64,000 nucleotides of DNA from Mucilaginibacter sp. (GCF_025359345.1 NZ_JANYGQ010000026.1:186001-250000), one strand, 5' to 3'. Numbered from the stretch's first letter, positions 43,505 to 53,160 are shown. Notes: a model not told the origin generated them from the letters alone. Numbers and translations: made by a program.

Positions 43505-46500
43505 ATGGCCAAAACCTTGCTATTGCTATTTTTTTTACTGCCTGCTGTAATATTTGGCCAGGTAACCGTAACGGGCAAGGTAGTAAACCATGCCGACGGC
43601 AAGCCTGTTGCCAACGCCATCGTGTTTTTAAACAACACAACTACAGGTGCCAAAACTACAGCCACCGGTATATTCAGCCTTAAAAATGCGAAAGCGGGCA
43701 AATATGATTTAGTAGTTTCGGCACCCGGTTTTGATACGTATACGCAAACAATTAATGCTGAAAATGGCAATCAGAATATTGCTGCAATAAGCTTATCGGC
43801 CAAAGTAAAAAAGGTTACCGCGCTAACCGAAGCCGAAAAAAATAATTACGGCCGCTACCTCGGTTTGTTTAAAGATGAATTTTTAGGGACGTCAGCATTG
43901 GCTAAGGAATCAAAAATAACCAACCCCGAAATACTTAATTTAAAGTACGATGAAAAAACAAGCACGCTCACGGCATCGGCTGACGGCCTGTTGCTGATTA
44001 CCAACGCAGCACTCGGCTATAACATAAAATATTTGTTAAAAGATTTTACGCTGAATAACGGGGAAGAAAAAACAAGTGTGTTTTCGGGCTATGCTTTTTT
44101 CGAAAAGACTAAGGGGACTGCGAAGCAGGAGCAGGAATGGCAAAACCGACGAGAGGAAGCTTATGAGGGCTCGCTGCCACATTTTTTACGCTCGGTTATT
44201 GCCGACAACCTGGACCAGCAGGGTTTTAAGGCCCAGCGCTTGCCGTCAAATGCCGAAAGGCCTGCAGACAGCGTAATTAATGCAAAGCTGAAGAAATTTA
44301 TTGCATTAAGCAGCGACAAAGCATTCCGCGACTCGCTAAACTATTGGGTGAAAAAAAAGAACCTCCCCAAAACACCCGGCGGTCTGCTGCCAACGCCGCT
44401 CAACAAAACCGATTTAATAACAGGGCCCGACAATAACGGCTTGTATACTTTAAGTGGCAAGAGCGGTGAAATTTATGTGGCTTACAGCAAGTACCGTGCG
44501 TTTGCAAACATACCCTTTAACAAGTTAGCTGCGTATGACAATACAGGTAACACCCTGTTGCACTTTAACGGTCCGGCTGTTTTTTTTGATAAAAAAGGGA
44601 TAATTACCAATCCCGAAAGCATAACAATGGAAGGTATTTGGCTGCGAAAGCGCCTTGCCGATAACCTGCCGACAGATTATCAGCCCCAGCAAAGCGAAGC
44701 AATTACGCCCGACAGCTTATTGGTTAAAAACTTAAACCAAAAAATAACCGACTATACAGGCGGCCATATTGAAAAAGCCTACCTGCATTTTGATAAGCCC
44801 TACTACGCAACAGGCGACACCATCTACTTTAAAGCCTACGTTACCGATGGTGCCAAACACGAACTATCAACGTGGAGCGAAGTGTTGAACGCCGATCTGA
44901 TAAACAGCGATAATAAAATAGCGCGGTCGGTTAAATTGCAATTAACCAATGGCCTGGGGTGGGGTACTTTCGTATTGGCTGATACGCTATCGGGCGGTAA
45001 CTACCACATAAGAGCTTACACCAATTGGATGCGCAATGCCGGGAACGATTATTTTTTCGACCAGACGTTAACCATTGGCAGTACCTCAGGTACAAAAGTT
45101 CCTGAAGGGGGGGCTGTTGCTGCTAAATCAAAACAGGCTCCGGTTGCTGCGCTCAATAAATCTGATGTGCAGTTTTTACCCGAGAGCGGCAATATGCTGG
45201 CGGGCGTTAAAACCAAAATAGCTGTTAAGGCCATATCGCCTGATGGGTTCGGCACGGAAATAAAAGGCATTATTACCGATAGCGAAAACAAACCGGCGGG
45301 CACGTTCGCAACCACTCACCTGGGTATGGGGGTGTTTGAGTTTACACCCGTTGCTGGTAAAACCTATAAGGCCACCATAACATTTGCCGATGGTTCATCA
45401 ACGGTGGTGGAGCTACCAAAAGCAAGCGATAATGGCTACCAGGTAAACATAGATAACACCAACGCAGGCATCATCAAAATAAGTGTGGCGGGCGGTAAAC
45501 AAAACCCGTTGGATAAAGTAACGCTTGTGGGGCAGTCGGGTGGGGTTGTTTATTTTTCGGCAAAAAATACCGATGCCGGTAAGTTTAGTGTTGCTGTATC
45601 AAAAAAGGAATTTCCGACCGGTGTAGTACAGTTTACCCTGTTTGACGCAAACGGGCAGCCGTTAAACGAGCGGCTTATTTTTGTAAATAATAACGACCAG
45701 TTGAACCTTGATGTATCAACCGGGCAAACGGCTTATGCAAGCCGGCATAAAGTGCAGGTAACTATCCAGGCCAAAAACAAGCTGAACCAGCCTGCTATCG
45801 GTAACTTTTCGGTATCGGTTACTGACGAAGCCAAAGTGCCTATAGATGAGGTAAATGAAAATACCATATTATCAAAACTGCTGCTTACGTTCGAATTGAA
45901 GGGTTATATCGAGCAGCCCAACTACTATTTTGCCAACGTTACCGACAAAACCGGGGCCGACCTTGATGCACTGATGCTAACCCAGGGCTATCACCGTTTT
46001 GAATGGAAACAGGTGCTGGACAATACTCCGCACCAGGTAACTTATCAGCCCGAAAAAGCGCTTGAAATTGCAGGTTTGGTGAAAAAAGGCAGCAAGCCAC
46101 TTTCAAACCAAAAAGTAACGCTGTTTGCCAAAAGCACAACCAATTTTTTTAAGGACACTGTTACCGATGCTAATGGCCGGTTTGTTTTTAAAAACCTGGT
46201 ATTTGGCGACAGCACCAAATTTGTTGTGCAGGCAAAAACAGCAAAGGGACAGGATAACGTGGTGCTAACCGTAGATACACCCTCAACCCCCGCAATATTG
46301 CATTTACTGCCTGCATGGAATGTTGCGGCAGGAGGTAAGGCAGGTAACGGTTTTTATGAGATTGATATGTCCGCCTATATACAAAACAGCAAGCAGTTTA
46401 ACATGGAGCAGCAAAAATACGGCATCAATAAACACCCGCTGTTGCTAAAGGGAGTTACTGTAAAGGATAAAAAAGGGCAGGATACTTTTGAACATTCAGA

Positions 46501-47152
46501 CAATTTTAATGGTAAAGGGAGCGCCGACCAGGTTATTACCGCCAAAGACCTGGAGATGCTCGCCTGCAGCCGCCTGCGCGACTGCCTGATAGCGAAATTG
46601 GTGAACATCGATTTTAAAAACGGTTACTTTTATGTTAGAAAGCTTGGCGGGTTGGATATACGGGCAACAAACGCCACCCCCGACCCCATGAAAGTAATAA
46701 TTGACGGCACTATGCAGGAAAATGAACCTAACCTGCTGGACAATGTAATAGCAGGTGATGTTGAAAGTGTAGAGGTACTGGATAATATGCACACTACTGC
46801 AATTTACGGCACACAAGGTTCGGCGGGCTTGTTTGTTATTACGTTAAAACGGGGGCGCAAGGCAAACAACTATTACCATTATTCGCCGGGTGTGGTAACT
46901 TATATGCCAAAGGGTTTTTATTTAGCAAAGGAGTTTTACTCGCCACAGTATGATAACCCGCAAACCAACCAAAAAATGGCGGACTTGCGCAGCACCATTT
47001 ACTGGAACCCAACAGTAGTAACCGGGCCGGATGGCAAAGCCTCGTTCGAGTTTTTTAATGCCGATGGCAAGGGCACTTACCGGGTAGTTGTTGAAGGTAT
47101 TGATGTGGAGGGGAACCTGGGGCGACAGGTTTACCGGTATAAGGTGGACTAA
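43505..47152 (+). CDS. Large exported MG2 / TonB-plug protein without beta-barrel, paralog 1
   Basis: 1215 aa from the ATG at 43505 (an upstream TTG adds two residues). Signal peptide ends VIFGQ. Order: CarboxypepD_reg-like beta-sandwich (about 18-98), uncharacterised segment (about 105-410), macroglobulin MG2 domain starting at HFDKPYYATGDTIYFKAYV (about residue 427), MG-type beta domains, second carboxypeptidase-like strand group (about 855-925), TonB-plug-like segment (about 1000-1115; VIIDGTMQENE, AIYGTQGSAGLFVITLKRG), and a C-terminal alpha-2-macroglobulin-like piece (STIYWNPTVVTGPDGKASFEFF). No barrel follows the plug. Probably an outer-membrane-associated or periplasmic scaffold. First of four paralogs; function unknown. 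Confidence 0.8.
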   Translation: MAKTLLLLFFLLPAVIFGQVTVTGKVVNHADGKPVANAIVFLNNTTTGAKTTATGIFSLKNAKAGKYDLVVSAPGFDTYTQTINAENGNQNIAAISLSAKVKKVTALTEAEKNNYGRYLGLFKDEFLGTSALAKESKITNPEILNLKYDEKTSTLTASADGLLLITNAALGYNIKYLLKDFTLNNGEEKTSVFSGYAFFEKTKGTAKQEQEWQNRREEAYEGSLPHFLRSVIADNLDQQGFKAQRLPSNAERPADSVINAKLKKFIALSSDKAFRDSLNYWVKKKNLPKTPGGLLPTPLNKTDLITGPDNNGLYTLSGKSGEIYVAYSKYRAFANIPFNKLAAYDNTGNTLLHFNGPAVFFDKKGIITNPESITMEGIWLRKRLADNLPTDYQPQQSEAITPDSLLVKNLNQKITDYTGGHIEKAYLHFDKPYYATGDTIYFKAYVTDGAKHELSTWSEVLNADLINSDNKIARSVKLQLTNGLGWGTFVLADTLSGGNYHIRAYTNWMRNAGNDYFFDQTLTIGSTSGTKVPEGGAVAAKSKQAPVAALNKSDVQFLPESGNMLAGVKTKIAVKAISPDGFGTEIKGIITDSENKPAGTFATTHLGMGVFEFTPVAGKTYKATITFADGSSTVVELPKASDNGYQVNIDNTNAGIIKISVAGGKQNPLDKVTLVGQSGGVVYFSAKNTDAGKFSVAVSKKEFPTGVVQFTLFDANGQPLNERLIFVNNNDQLNLDVSTGQTAYASRHKVQVTIQAKNKLNQPAIGNFSVSVTDEAKVPIDEVNENTILSKLLLTFELKGYIEQPNYYFANVTDKTGADLDALMLTQGYHRFEWKQVLDNTPHQVTYQPEKALEIAGLVKKGSKPLSNQKVTLFAKSTTNFFKDTVTDANGRFVFKNLVFGDSTKFVVQAKTAKGQDNVVLTVDTPSTPAILHLLPAWNVAAGGKAGNGFYEIDMSAYIQNSKQFNMEQQKYGINKHPLLLKGVTVKDKKGQDTFEHSDNFNGKGSADQVITAKDLEMLACSRLRDCLIAKLVNIDFKNGYFYVRKLGGLDIRATNATPDPMKVIIDGTMQENEPNLLDNVIAGDVESVEVLDNMHTTAIYGTQGSAGLFVITLKRGRKANNYYHYSPGVVTYMPKGFYLAKEFYSPQYDNPQTNQKMADLRSTIYWNPTVVTGPDGKASFEFFNADGKGTYRVVVEGIDVEGNLGRQVYRYKVD

Positions 47153-47314
47153 CACAAAATAGTTCTTGTAACAGGCAAAAAACTGTTGCTGTTCACAGTG
47201 GAACATAATGAACAGGGTGGAACAGTAAATAGTCAATACATTTCGGTAAAAAGTGCATTTCCTGTTCATTAGGGCAGTTTTTAACTTAAAAATCAGTATT
47301 AAAAACACAAAAAG

Positions 47315-47336
47315 TACTGACAAAACACTGTCAGTA
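47315..47336. promoter_or_regulatory. Perfect inverted repeat TACTGACA-N6-TGTCAGTA
   Basis: Eight-base perfect arms with a six-base spacer, 20 bp upstream of a candidate -7 element. It is suited to bind a dimeric regulator at about -45, or to act as a weak terminator of paralog 1 since a T-rich run (TTTCATCATTTTT) follows. Confidence 0.5.
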
Positions 47337-47355
47337 TTTCATCATTTTTAATGCC

Positions 47356-47363
47356 TAAATTTG
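47356..47363 (+). promoter_or_regulatory. Candidate -7 promoter element for MG2/plug paralog 2
   Basis: TAAATTTG followed by CGG fits the Bacteroidota TAnnTTTG consensus. No clear TTTG is present at the -33 distance, so this relies on one element. Predicted leader about 135 nt. Confidence 0.35.
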
Positions 47364-47506
47364 CGGCCCATCGGACAGGCACCGTATATTGTCTGATTTC
47401 AGCTGCCATGGATAGCAATTTATGGAAGCAGGTGTATATTTATTAAGTAGAGTAAATTATTGCTACTCAATTGCATTTGCTATTGCTTTTTCATTAACTT
47501 TAGGTA

Positions 47507-50500
47507 ATGAAAACCTTTATCTTAATCATATCACTATTATTCATTTCATTAGGTTGCCTGGGGCAGTACACTATCAGTGGCCGGGTTATCAACCAGGCTG
47601 ATACAAAGCCTGTTGCCGGCGCCAGCGTATTTTTAAGCAATACTACAACCGGCACAACAACTGCCGGCGACGGTACATTCCTGCTGCAGAATGTGCGCCC
47701 CGGTAAGTACGACCTGGTAGTTTCCATTGTTGGGTTTGAGGCGGAAAAGCAAACCGTAACCGTAGGCATAGCAGGTATTAAGCTTACCGATATTGTGCTA
47801 TACCCCAAAACTATTGTGTTGAGCCAGGTAACGGTTAGGGCCGAAAAGAACGACCCCGAAAGGCAAAAATATCTCGACAAATTTGAGAAGGAGTTTTTAG
47901 GCAACACCGACCTTGCCCGGGAATGCAAAATACTAAACCCCGAATTGCTCGACTTTCATTTTAACGCCGACAGTAACACACTATCGGCATCATCGGTTGA
48001 CTTTTTGCTGATTGAAAATAAAGCGCTTGGTTACAGGATAAAATACCTTTTGAACTATTTTTTGCTTGATAACTCGCACTTCGATACAAAAGCATTGAGC
48101 TACTTCGGTTATATTTTATTTGAAAAAATGAGCGGCACGCCGGCGCAGGAAAAAGAATGGCAAAAACGCCGGAGCGATGTGTACCAGGGTTCGCAAATGC
48201 ATTTTTTACGATCGGTTGTTAATAACAGGATTGAAGAGGAGGGTTTTAGGGTATTACGGCTGCCTGTTAAAGCTGACTACGTGCCCGACAGCGTTTTTTA
48301 TTTTGATAAAGTGCTTTCGAAAAATATAAAAGATGCTGACTCCCTGGTTACCGGTCCCGACGGACAGGGCTTGTACAGCTTGTTCACCAGGCACGATATG
48401 CTTTATGTTAGTTATAATAAATACCATCATTTTAATAATAGTTCGTACGCTAAATTGGGCAACCAGGGCAATACTATCGTAACCTTTAATTCGCCGGGTG
48501 CAACCTTTGATAGCAATGGCACTATTATCGATCCTAAAAGCCTTACCTACGATGGCGCATGGGCCCGGAGTGGTATGGCCGCCCTGTTGCCGGTTGATTA
48601 TAGTGATGGGTTGGTAACCACCATAAACACGAAGCAAATAAATACCATAATAAACAAACTAAAAGCCTTTGCCGATACCCAAAAAGTTGAGAAAGTTTAC
48701 CTGCATTTTGATAAACCCTACTATGGGGCTGGCGATACTGTCTATTTTAAAGCGTACGTAACCTCGGGCGGGCAGCATCAGCTTTCGGCGCTGAGCGGCA
48801 TATTGCATGTTGATTTGATAAATCCGGGTAGCAAATTAGCAAAATCCCTACAGCTAAAGTTAACCAATGGCCTGGCTTGGGGCGATTTTGCATTACCCGA
48901 CACCATGAAAGGTGGTAAATACTGCATACGGGCCTATACTAACCCAATGCGCAATGGAGGAGAAGCCCCCTTTTTTGAGCAGGATATACTTATCGGTTCA
49001 ATGGGGATTAAAGGCGTGCCGGAGGGTGGCAATGCAGTGACCAAAACATCGATTTTGAAAGCATCGGTAACCAAAAATGATATCGGGTTTTTACCCGAAG
49101 GCGGTAGCTTTATTGCCGGCAATTATTCGCGGATAGCATTCAAAGCGGTTGCCCCTGATGGTTTTGGCGCTGAGGTAAAGGGAACGGTAACTGATGACGC
49201 AGGCCAGGAAGTATGCACCTTTGCCTCTACGCATTTGGGCATGGGCGCTTTTAACATAGTCGCACGCGAAGGCGTTACCTACAAGGCGAACGTAATTTTT
49301 GCTGATGGCTCAACCTCCATTGTCGACTTACCCAAAGCAGTAAATACCGGGTACACGCTAAGCTTAAACAATAACAATGCTGACACCATACGGCTAAGGA
49401 TAACCGCTGCAGGCGGCAGCAGTATAGATAAACTTAGTCTGCTGGCACAAGCAGGCGGAGTAGTTTATTACGCGGCCGAAAGTACGCCCGGCCTTAAATT
49501 TTTTAGCGCGGTAATACCTAAGAACAGGTTCCCGACAGGTGTTGTGCAATTTACCCTGTTCAACCCAAATGGCGAACCAATGAACGAACGCCTGGCCTTT
49601 GTAAACAATCCGGCGGACAGTCTTAAGTTGGCGATATCAGCAAAAAATACTTATGCGCCTCGCCAGAAAGTTAATATTAAGCTTACTGCCGCAGGGGGCG
49701 ATGATAAACCGGTAACCGGCAATTTTTCGGTGGCGGTAATTGACGAAACCAATGTACCGGTTGACGAGGACGCCGAAAGCACTATCCTTTCAAACCTGCT
49801 TCTTACATCTGAATTGAGGGGGGCAATTGAACAGCCCAATTACTATTTCAGAAACGTTGACGATAAAAAGCTTGCCGATTTGGATATGCTGATGCTCACA
49901 CAAGGCTACCGAAGTTTTGAATGGAAAAAAGTATTGGCAGGCACCAACACGCCGATAAAATACCAGCCCGAACAATCGTTACAAATATCGGGCACAGTAA
50001 AAAGAAACGGCAAAGCCGTACCCGGCGCCAAAGTAAAACTGTTCACTACAACTAACGGCGTATTTATGCTGGATACGCTGACCGACAGAAATGGTAAATT
50101 TATATTCCCGAACCTGGAATTTGCCGACAATACAAAGTTTGTGGTACAATCGCGGGTTGAAAAAGGGCAGGACGATGTTACGCTCGACCTGGATACACCT
50201 TCGTTCCCGGCCATCAGCATAAAAAATGCCGGTATTAACAACGCGCCGTCTTTTAAAAATGCCGATACTGCCTATTACATGATCAACCAGCACCGGTTTT
50301 ACCAGGAGCAACTGAAGTACGGCATAAACAAAACTTCCATTTTGTTGAAAGAGGTAAAAGTTGAAGCCAAAAAAGACCCGGTTATACCGCATTCCGAAAA
50401 CCTGAATGGTTCCGGCCAGGCCGACAAGGTGCTGACCGCTAAAGATATTGAACGGTTTATTTGCGGAAGGCTTAAGGATTGTTTACAAGGAGTTTTGAAG

Positions 50501-51010
50501 GGAATTATATTCACAAGGAATGGCACACCTACTTTCGATGGTATAACACCGGTCCCCATTTACATTGATGGCACTTTTGTTGAATCGGATGAATTTGATG
50601 CTTTACGCCCGGACGATATTGAAGGAATTGAGCAAGTTTATGGACCACATTACGGAGCAATTTACGGAGCAAGGATGGCCCGGGGCGGATTAATAATAAC
50701 AACTAAACGGGCAAAAAAAACAAATGAATATTACCGCTACGCACCCGGTGTAGTAACTTATAAACCTACAGGCTTTTACAAAGCCCGCGAGTTTTACTCA
50801 CCGCAGTATGACAACCCAAAAACAAACCAGAAAATGCTCGATCTCCGCAGCACCATATATTGGAACCCCAACATCATAACCGGTAAGGACGGCAAAGCAA
50901 CATTTGAATACTTTAACGCCGATGGCCGCGGTACTTATCGCATTGTTATTGAGGGTATTGACGCCGACGGCAATTTGGGGCGGCAGGTTTATCGCTATAA
51001 AGTGGATTAA
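47507..51010 (+). CDS. Large exported MG2 / TonB-plug protein without beta-barrel, paralog 2
   Basis: 1167 aa. Signal peptide MKTFILIISLLFISLGCLGQ. Same order as paralog 1: CarboxypepD_reg-like (about 21-110), segment with YLDKFEKEFLGNTDLARECKILNPELL, MG2 from HFDKPYYGAGDTVYFKAYV (about 399), macroglobulin-like domains, plug-like segment about 965-1070 (PIYIDGTFVESDEFDALRPDDIEGIEQVYGPHYGAIYGARMARGG), and the A2M-like C-terminal piece. Shorter than paralog 1 mainly in the region before MG2. It is followed after 176 bp by the VKOR-fusion gene, and this gene pair is duplicated at 57035-61052. Confidence 0.8.
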   Translation: MKTFILIISLLFISLGCLGQYTISGRVINQADTKPVAGASVFLSNTTTGTTTAGDGTFLLQNVRPGKYDLVVSIVGFEAEKQTVTVGIAGIKLTDIVLYPKTIVLSQVTVRAEKNDPERQKYLDKFEKEFLGNTDLARECKILNPELLDFHFNADSNTLSASSVDFLLIENKALGYRIKYLLNYFLLDNSHFDTKALSYFGYILFEKMSGTPAQEKEWQKRRSDVYQGSQMHFLRSVVNNRIEEEGFRVLRLPVKADYVPDSVFYFDKVLSKNIKDADSLVTGPDGQGLYSLFTRHDMLYVSYNKYHHFNNSSYAKLGNQGNTIVTFNSPGATFDSNGTIIDPKSLTYDGAWARSGMAALLPVDYSDGLVTTINTKQINTIINKLKAFADTQKVEKVYLHFDKPYYGAGDTVYFKAYVTSGGQHQLSALSGILHVDLINPGSKLAKSLQLKLTNGLAWGDFALPDTMKGGKYCIRAYTNPMRNGGEAPFFEQDILIGSMGIKGVPEGGNAVTKTSILKASVTKNDIGFLPEGGSFIAGNYSRIAFKAVAPDGFGAEVKGTVTDDAGQEVCTFASTHLGMGAFNIVAREGVTYKANVIFADGSTSIVDLPKAVNTGYTLSLNNNNADTIRLRITAAGGSSIDKLSLLAQAGGVVYYAAESTPGLKFFSAVIPKNRFPTGVVQFTLFNPNGEPMNERLAFVNNPADSLKLAISAKNTYAPRQKVNIKLTAAGGDDKPVTGNFSVAVIDETNVPVDEDAESTILSNLLLTSELRGAIEQPNYYFRNVDDKKLADLDMLMLTQGYRSFEWKKVLAGTNTPIKYQPEQSLQISGTVKRNGKAVPGAKVKLFTTTNGVFMLDTLTDRNGKFIFPNLEFADNTKFVVQSRVEKGQDDVTLDLDTPSFPAISIKNAGINNAPSFKNADTAYYMINQHRFYQEQLKYGINKTSILLKEVKVEAKKDPVIPHSENLNGSGQADKVLTAKDIERFICGRLKDCLQGVLKGIIFTRNGTPTFDGITPVPIYIDGTFVESDEFDALRPDDIEGIEQVYGPHYGAIYGARMARGGLIITTKRAKKTNEYYRYAPGVVTYKPTGFYKAREFYSPQYDNPKTNQKMLDLRSTIYWNPNIITGKDGKATFEYFNADGRGTYRIVIEGIDADGNLGRQVYRYKVD

Positions 51011-51110
51011 ACTATATGGTTTGATAAAAATTTTATCAAATGCGAAATTATTGTGCATCACACAATTATAATATAATCGACGCGAAATTTATTTAAACTA
51101 ATATTTTGAT

Positions 51111-51164
51111 TTTTGCCTTTAACACTATACTTTTAGTTTTTGCGTTTTAACGCTATAATTTTAG
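51111..51164. repeat. Two-copy tandem repeat upstream of the VKOR-fusion gene
   Basis: TTTTGCCTTTAACACTATAC... (51111-51136) and TTTTGCGTTTTAACGCTATA... (51138-51164) are diverged tandem copies. The duplicate locus upstream of the decayed gene at 60825 has only one copy (about 60776-60804). The TATAcTTTTAG/TATAATTTTAG parts could be alternative -7 elements. Confidence 0.55.
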
Positions 51165-51186
51165 TTTTTAACTATTACCTGGCCTT

Positions 51187-52791
51187 ATGTTATCGTTTAC
51201 CAATTACCAAAATCCCGAAGCGGCAGTTATCAAATTATTAAAGTGCCTTGCTATAGGCATTGAGCCTGTCACCATTATTACCGAGTTAGAAAAACACCCC
51301 GATTACCCCAGTCTGCTGGCAATCAGCGATGTGCTTACCGCGTTCGATATAGATAACGCGGCCTACCGGGTTGATGCCGAAAATATTGGCACAGTTCCCT
51401 GTCCCTTTATTGCGCATACTAACCTGAACGGCGGCGATTTTTTAACGATAGAAAAAATTAACGGCGACACCGTTTTAGCCAGCAGCGACAAATGGAACAA
51501 GCATAAACTAAGCCTTGATGATTTTAAAAAAATGTTCCAGGGCGTGGTATTAACAGCCGAACCATCATCCGCTTATAAAACAACTACAAGCCTCACTACG
51601 GTTTTAAACTCCATAAAAGTCCCGGCTATAGCAACTGTACTGTTGCTCATACTGCTGGGAGCGCTGCTGCATAACGGTTATTTTACTGATTTAACCTGGC
51701 AAACCGCATTGCTAACCCTTTTTAAAACCGCAGGATTGGTAACATCCATCCTGTTGTTGGTACAATCGATAGATAGTAATAATCCGCTGGTGCAAAAGCT
51801 TTGCCAGGCAAGCAGTAAAACCAATTGTAACGCCATACTATCATCAAATGCCGCAAAAGTTTTCGATGGCCTAAGCTGGAGCGAGGTTGGCTTTTTTTAT
51901 TTTGCAGGAACCTGGCTGCTGCTGCTTTTTGGCGGCGGCTCCACTTTGGTTTGGTGGGTGCTGGCGGTTTTAAATATTGTAAGCCTTCCCTATACAGTTT
52001 ATTCCATTTATTACCAGGCGCGGGTTGCTAAACAATGGTGTGTTTTATGCTGCACCGTGCAGGCGCTTTTATGGCTGGAGTTTGCATCATTTGCGCTTCG
52101 CACCCTCTCCTTTGGAGAGGGCCGGGGTGAGGCGATTATTCATAGCTGGGCTGAGGCCATTCCCATTTTTACCTGCCTGCTGCTGCCTGTCATTTTATGG
52201 ATGCTGTTAAAGCCGCTGCTTTTAAGCCGGCAGCAATTGCGGCCATTAAAAAACCAACTGCGAAAGTTTAAATACAATACCGAACTGTTTAATAATGTGC
52301 TGGTAGCACAGCCCAAATACGCAACGCCCGATGACGAATGGAGCATAGTATTAGGCAATGTAGAGGCCAGCAATATAATTACCATGGTGAGCAACCCCTA
52401 TTGCCCGCCCTGCGCCAAAATGCATGCATCTTTAGACGAGTTGCTTAACAACAACGGCAACATACAGGCCCGCATCGTATTTACCGCCAGCAATACCCCC
52501 GAAGACATAAAAACCCCCGTAAGCCGTCACCTGATGGCCCTCAACGAACTCCCCGACAAAGCAATTGTAAAACAAGCCCTGCACGACTGGTACGAACAAA
52601 AGCAGAAAAACTACGAAGCCTGGGCAAAAGTGTACCCCGTGCAGCTAAACGAAGCGAATTTTTACAAGCTGGATAAACAAAGCGACTGGGTAAAAATGGC
52701 AGAAGTAACCGCTACGCCCACAATGTTGCTTAACGGCTACCGCCTGCCTGATTTGTACCAGCTCCCCGATTTAAAATACATGCTCGAGTAA
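51187..52791 (+). CDS. C39-like (degenerate) - VKOR - thioredoxin fusion membrane protein
   Basis: 534 aa. Residues 1-125 resemble a C39 peptidase fold (KHPDYPSLLAISDVLTAFDIDNAAYRV; FIAHTNLNGGDFLTIEKINGD) but the catalytic Cys and His are missing: there is no QxDCGP, and Asp84 stands where the transporter has H87. Membrane segments at about 145-163, 175-193, 233-250, 254-275, 284-300 and 323-342 carry a vitamin K epoxide reductase domain with C206/C214 loop cysteines and CVLC (285-288). Residues 370-534 are a thioredoxin/DsbA-like domain with CPPC (406-409) and cis-Pro511. Likely oxidises cysteine pairs in exported peptides. Residues 305-316 are encoded by a dispersed repeat. Confidence 0.85.
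   Translation: MLSFTNYQNPEAAVIKLLKCLAIGIEPVTIITELEKHPDYPSLLAISDVLTAFDIDNAAYRVDAENIGTVPCPFIAHTNLNGGDFLTIEKINGDTVLASSDKWNKHKLSLDDFKKMFQGVVLTAEPSSAYKTTTSLTTVLNSIKVPAIATVLLLILLGALLHNGYFTDLTWQTALLTLFKTAGLVTSILLLVQSIDSNNPLVQKLCQASSKTNCNAILSSNAAKVFDGLSWSEVGFFYFAGTWLLLLFGGGSTLVWWVLAVLNIVSLPYTVYSIYYQARVAKQWCVLCCTVQALLWLEFASFALRTLSFGEGRGEAIIHSWAEAIPIFTCLLLPVILWMLLKPLLLSRQQLRPLKNQLRKFKYNTELFNNVLVAQPKYATPDDEWSIVLGNVEASNIITMVSNPYCPPCAKMHASLDELLNNNGNIQARIVFTASNTPEDIKTPVSRHLMALNELPDKAIVKQALHDWYEQKQKNYEAWAKVYPVQLNEANFYKLDKQSDWVKMAEVTATPTMLLNGYRLPDLYQLPDLKYMLE
52102..52135. repeat. Dispersed CTCTCCTTTGGAGAG repeat inside a coding sequence
   Basis: Nearly identical to 38661-38693 within the MITE-like element (same order ACCCTCTCCTTTGGAGAGGG then GGGTGAGGCGA; differences are one substitution and one extra base). 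Here it is in frame and encodes residues about 305-316 (RTLSFGEGRGEA) between two membrane helices of the VKOR domain. Confidence 0.85.
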
Positions 52792-52910
52792 AGCACATAA
52801 AGATACTTTTCGCGAAAGTATAGGAGCATGCCCTTTTAAAAACACATGCAGCCTAATTTACCGGGGCTTGGTACGGGTAAAATTAATCAAAATTCAATAA
52901 ACTTAATTTT

Positions 52911-53150
52911 ATGTCAAAATTTGAAAAGCTTAGCAGAGCTGAAATGAAAAATGTAATTGGCGGTACTGCTCCAATTGGTGCTGACGGTGATTGTACGCAT
53001 GATTGCGTGTGCAGCGACGGATCGCATAAAGAAGCAAAACTAACAGGTTGTGCGAAAGATACCTGTTCCAGCGATGCATCTGGAGTAACATGTACTGTAG
53101 GAAATTCACCTACGTCCAGGCTTTGCGTAAATATTTGCCCTGCCAGCTAA
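52911..53150 (+). CDS. GG-leader cysteine-rich peptide precursor 1
   Basis: 79 aa. Leader MSKFEKLSRAEMKNVIGG (1-18) ends in the double glycine cut by C39 peptidases. The mature peptide would be 61 residues with eight cysteines (an even number) and no lanthionine-type Ser/Thr bias beyond a few. The leader aligns position by position with that of precursor 2 (KLSRxEMKxVxGG). Lies 119 bp after the VKOR-fusion gene and is followed by a strong hairpin. It is the presumed cargo of the ABC transporter at 61642. Activity (bacteriocin, signal or other) is unknown. Confidence 0.8.
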   Translation: MSKFEKLSRAEMKNVIGGTAPIGADGDCTHDCVCSDGSHKEAKLTGCAKDTCSSDASGVTCTVGNSPTSRLCVNICPAS

Positions 53151-53160
53151 TTAATCAAAT

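Larger units (their letters stand above)
47153..47506. other. Intergenic region between MG2/plug paralogs 1 and 2
   Basis: 354 bp. Holds an inverted repeat (47315-47336) and a candidate promoter (47356-47363), annotated separately. A short AATCAGTATT at 47291 echoes the right half of the inverted repeat. No coding sequence was recognised. Confidence 0.6.

Noticed and set aside
52911..53150. Precursor 1 as a lanthipeptide
   Set aside because: No lanthionine synthetase gene is in the window, and the even cysteine count together with adjacent thiol oxidoreductases fits disulfides better.
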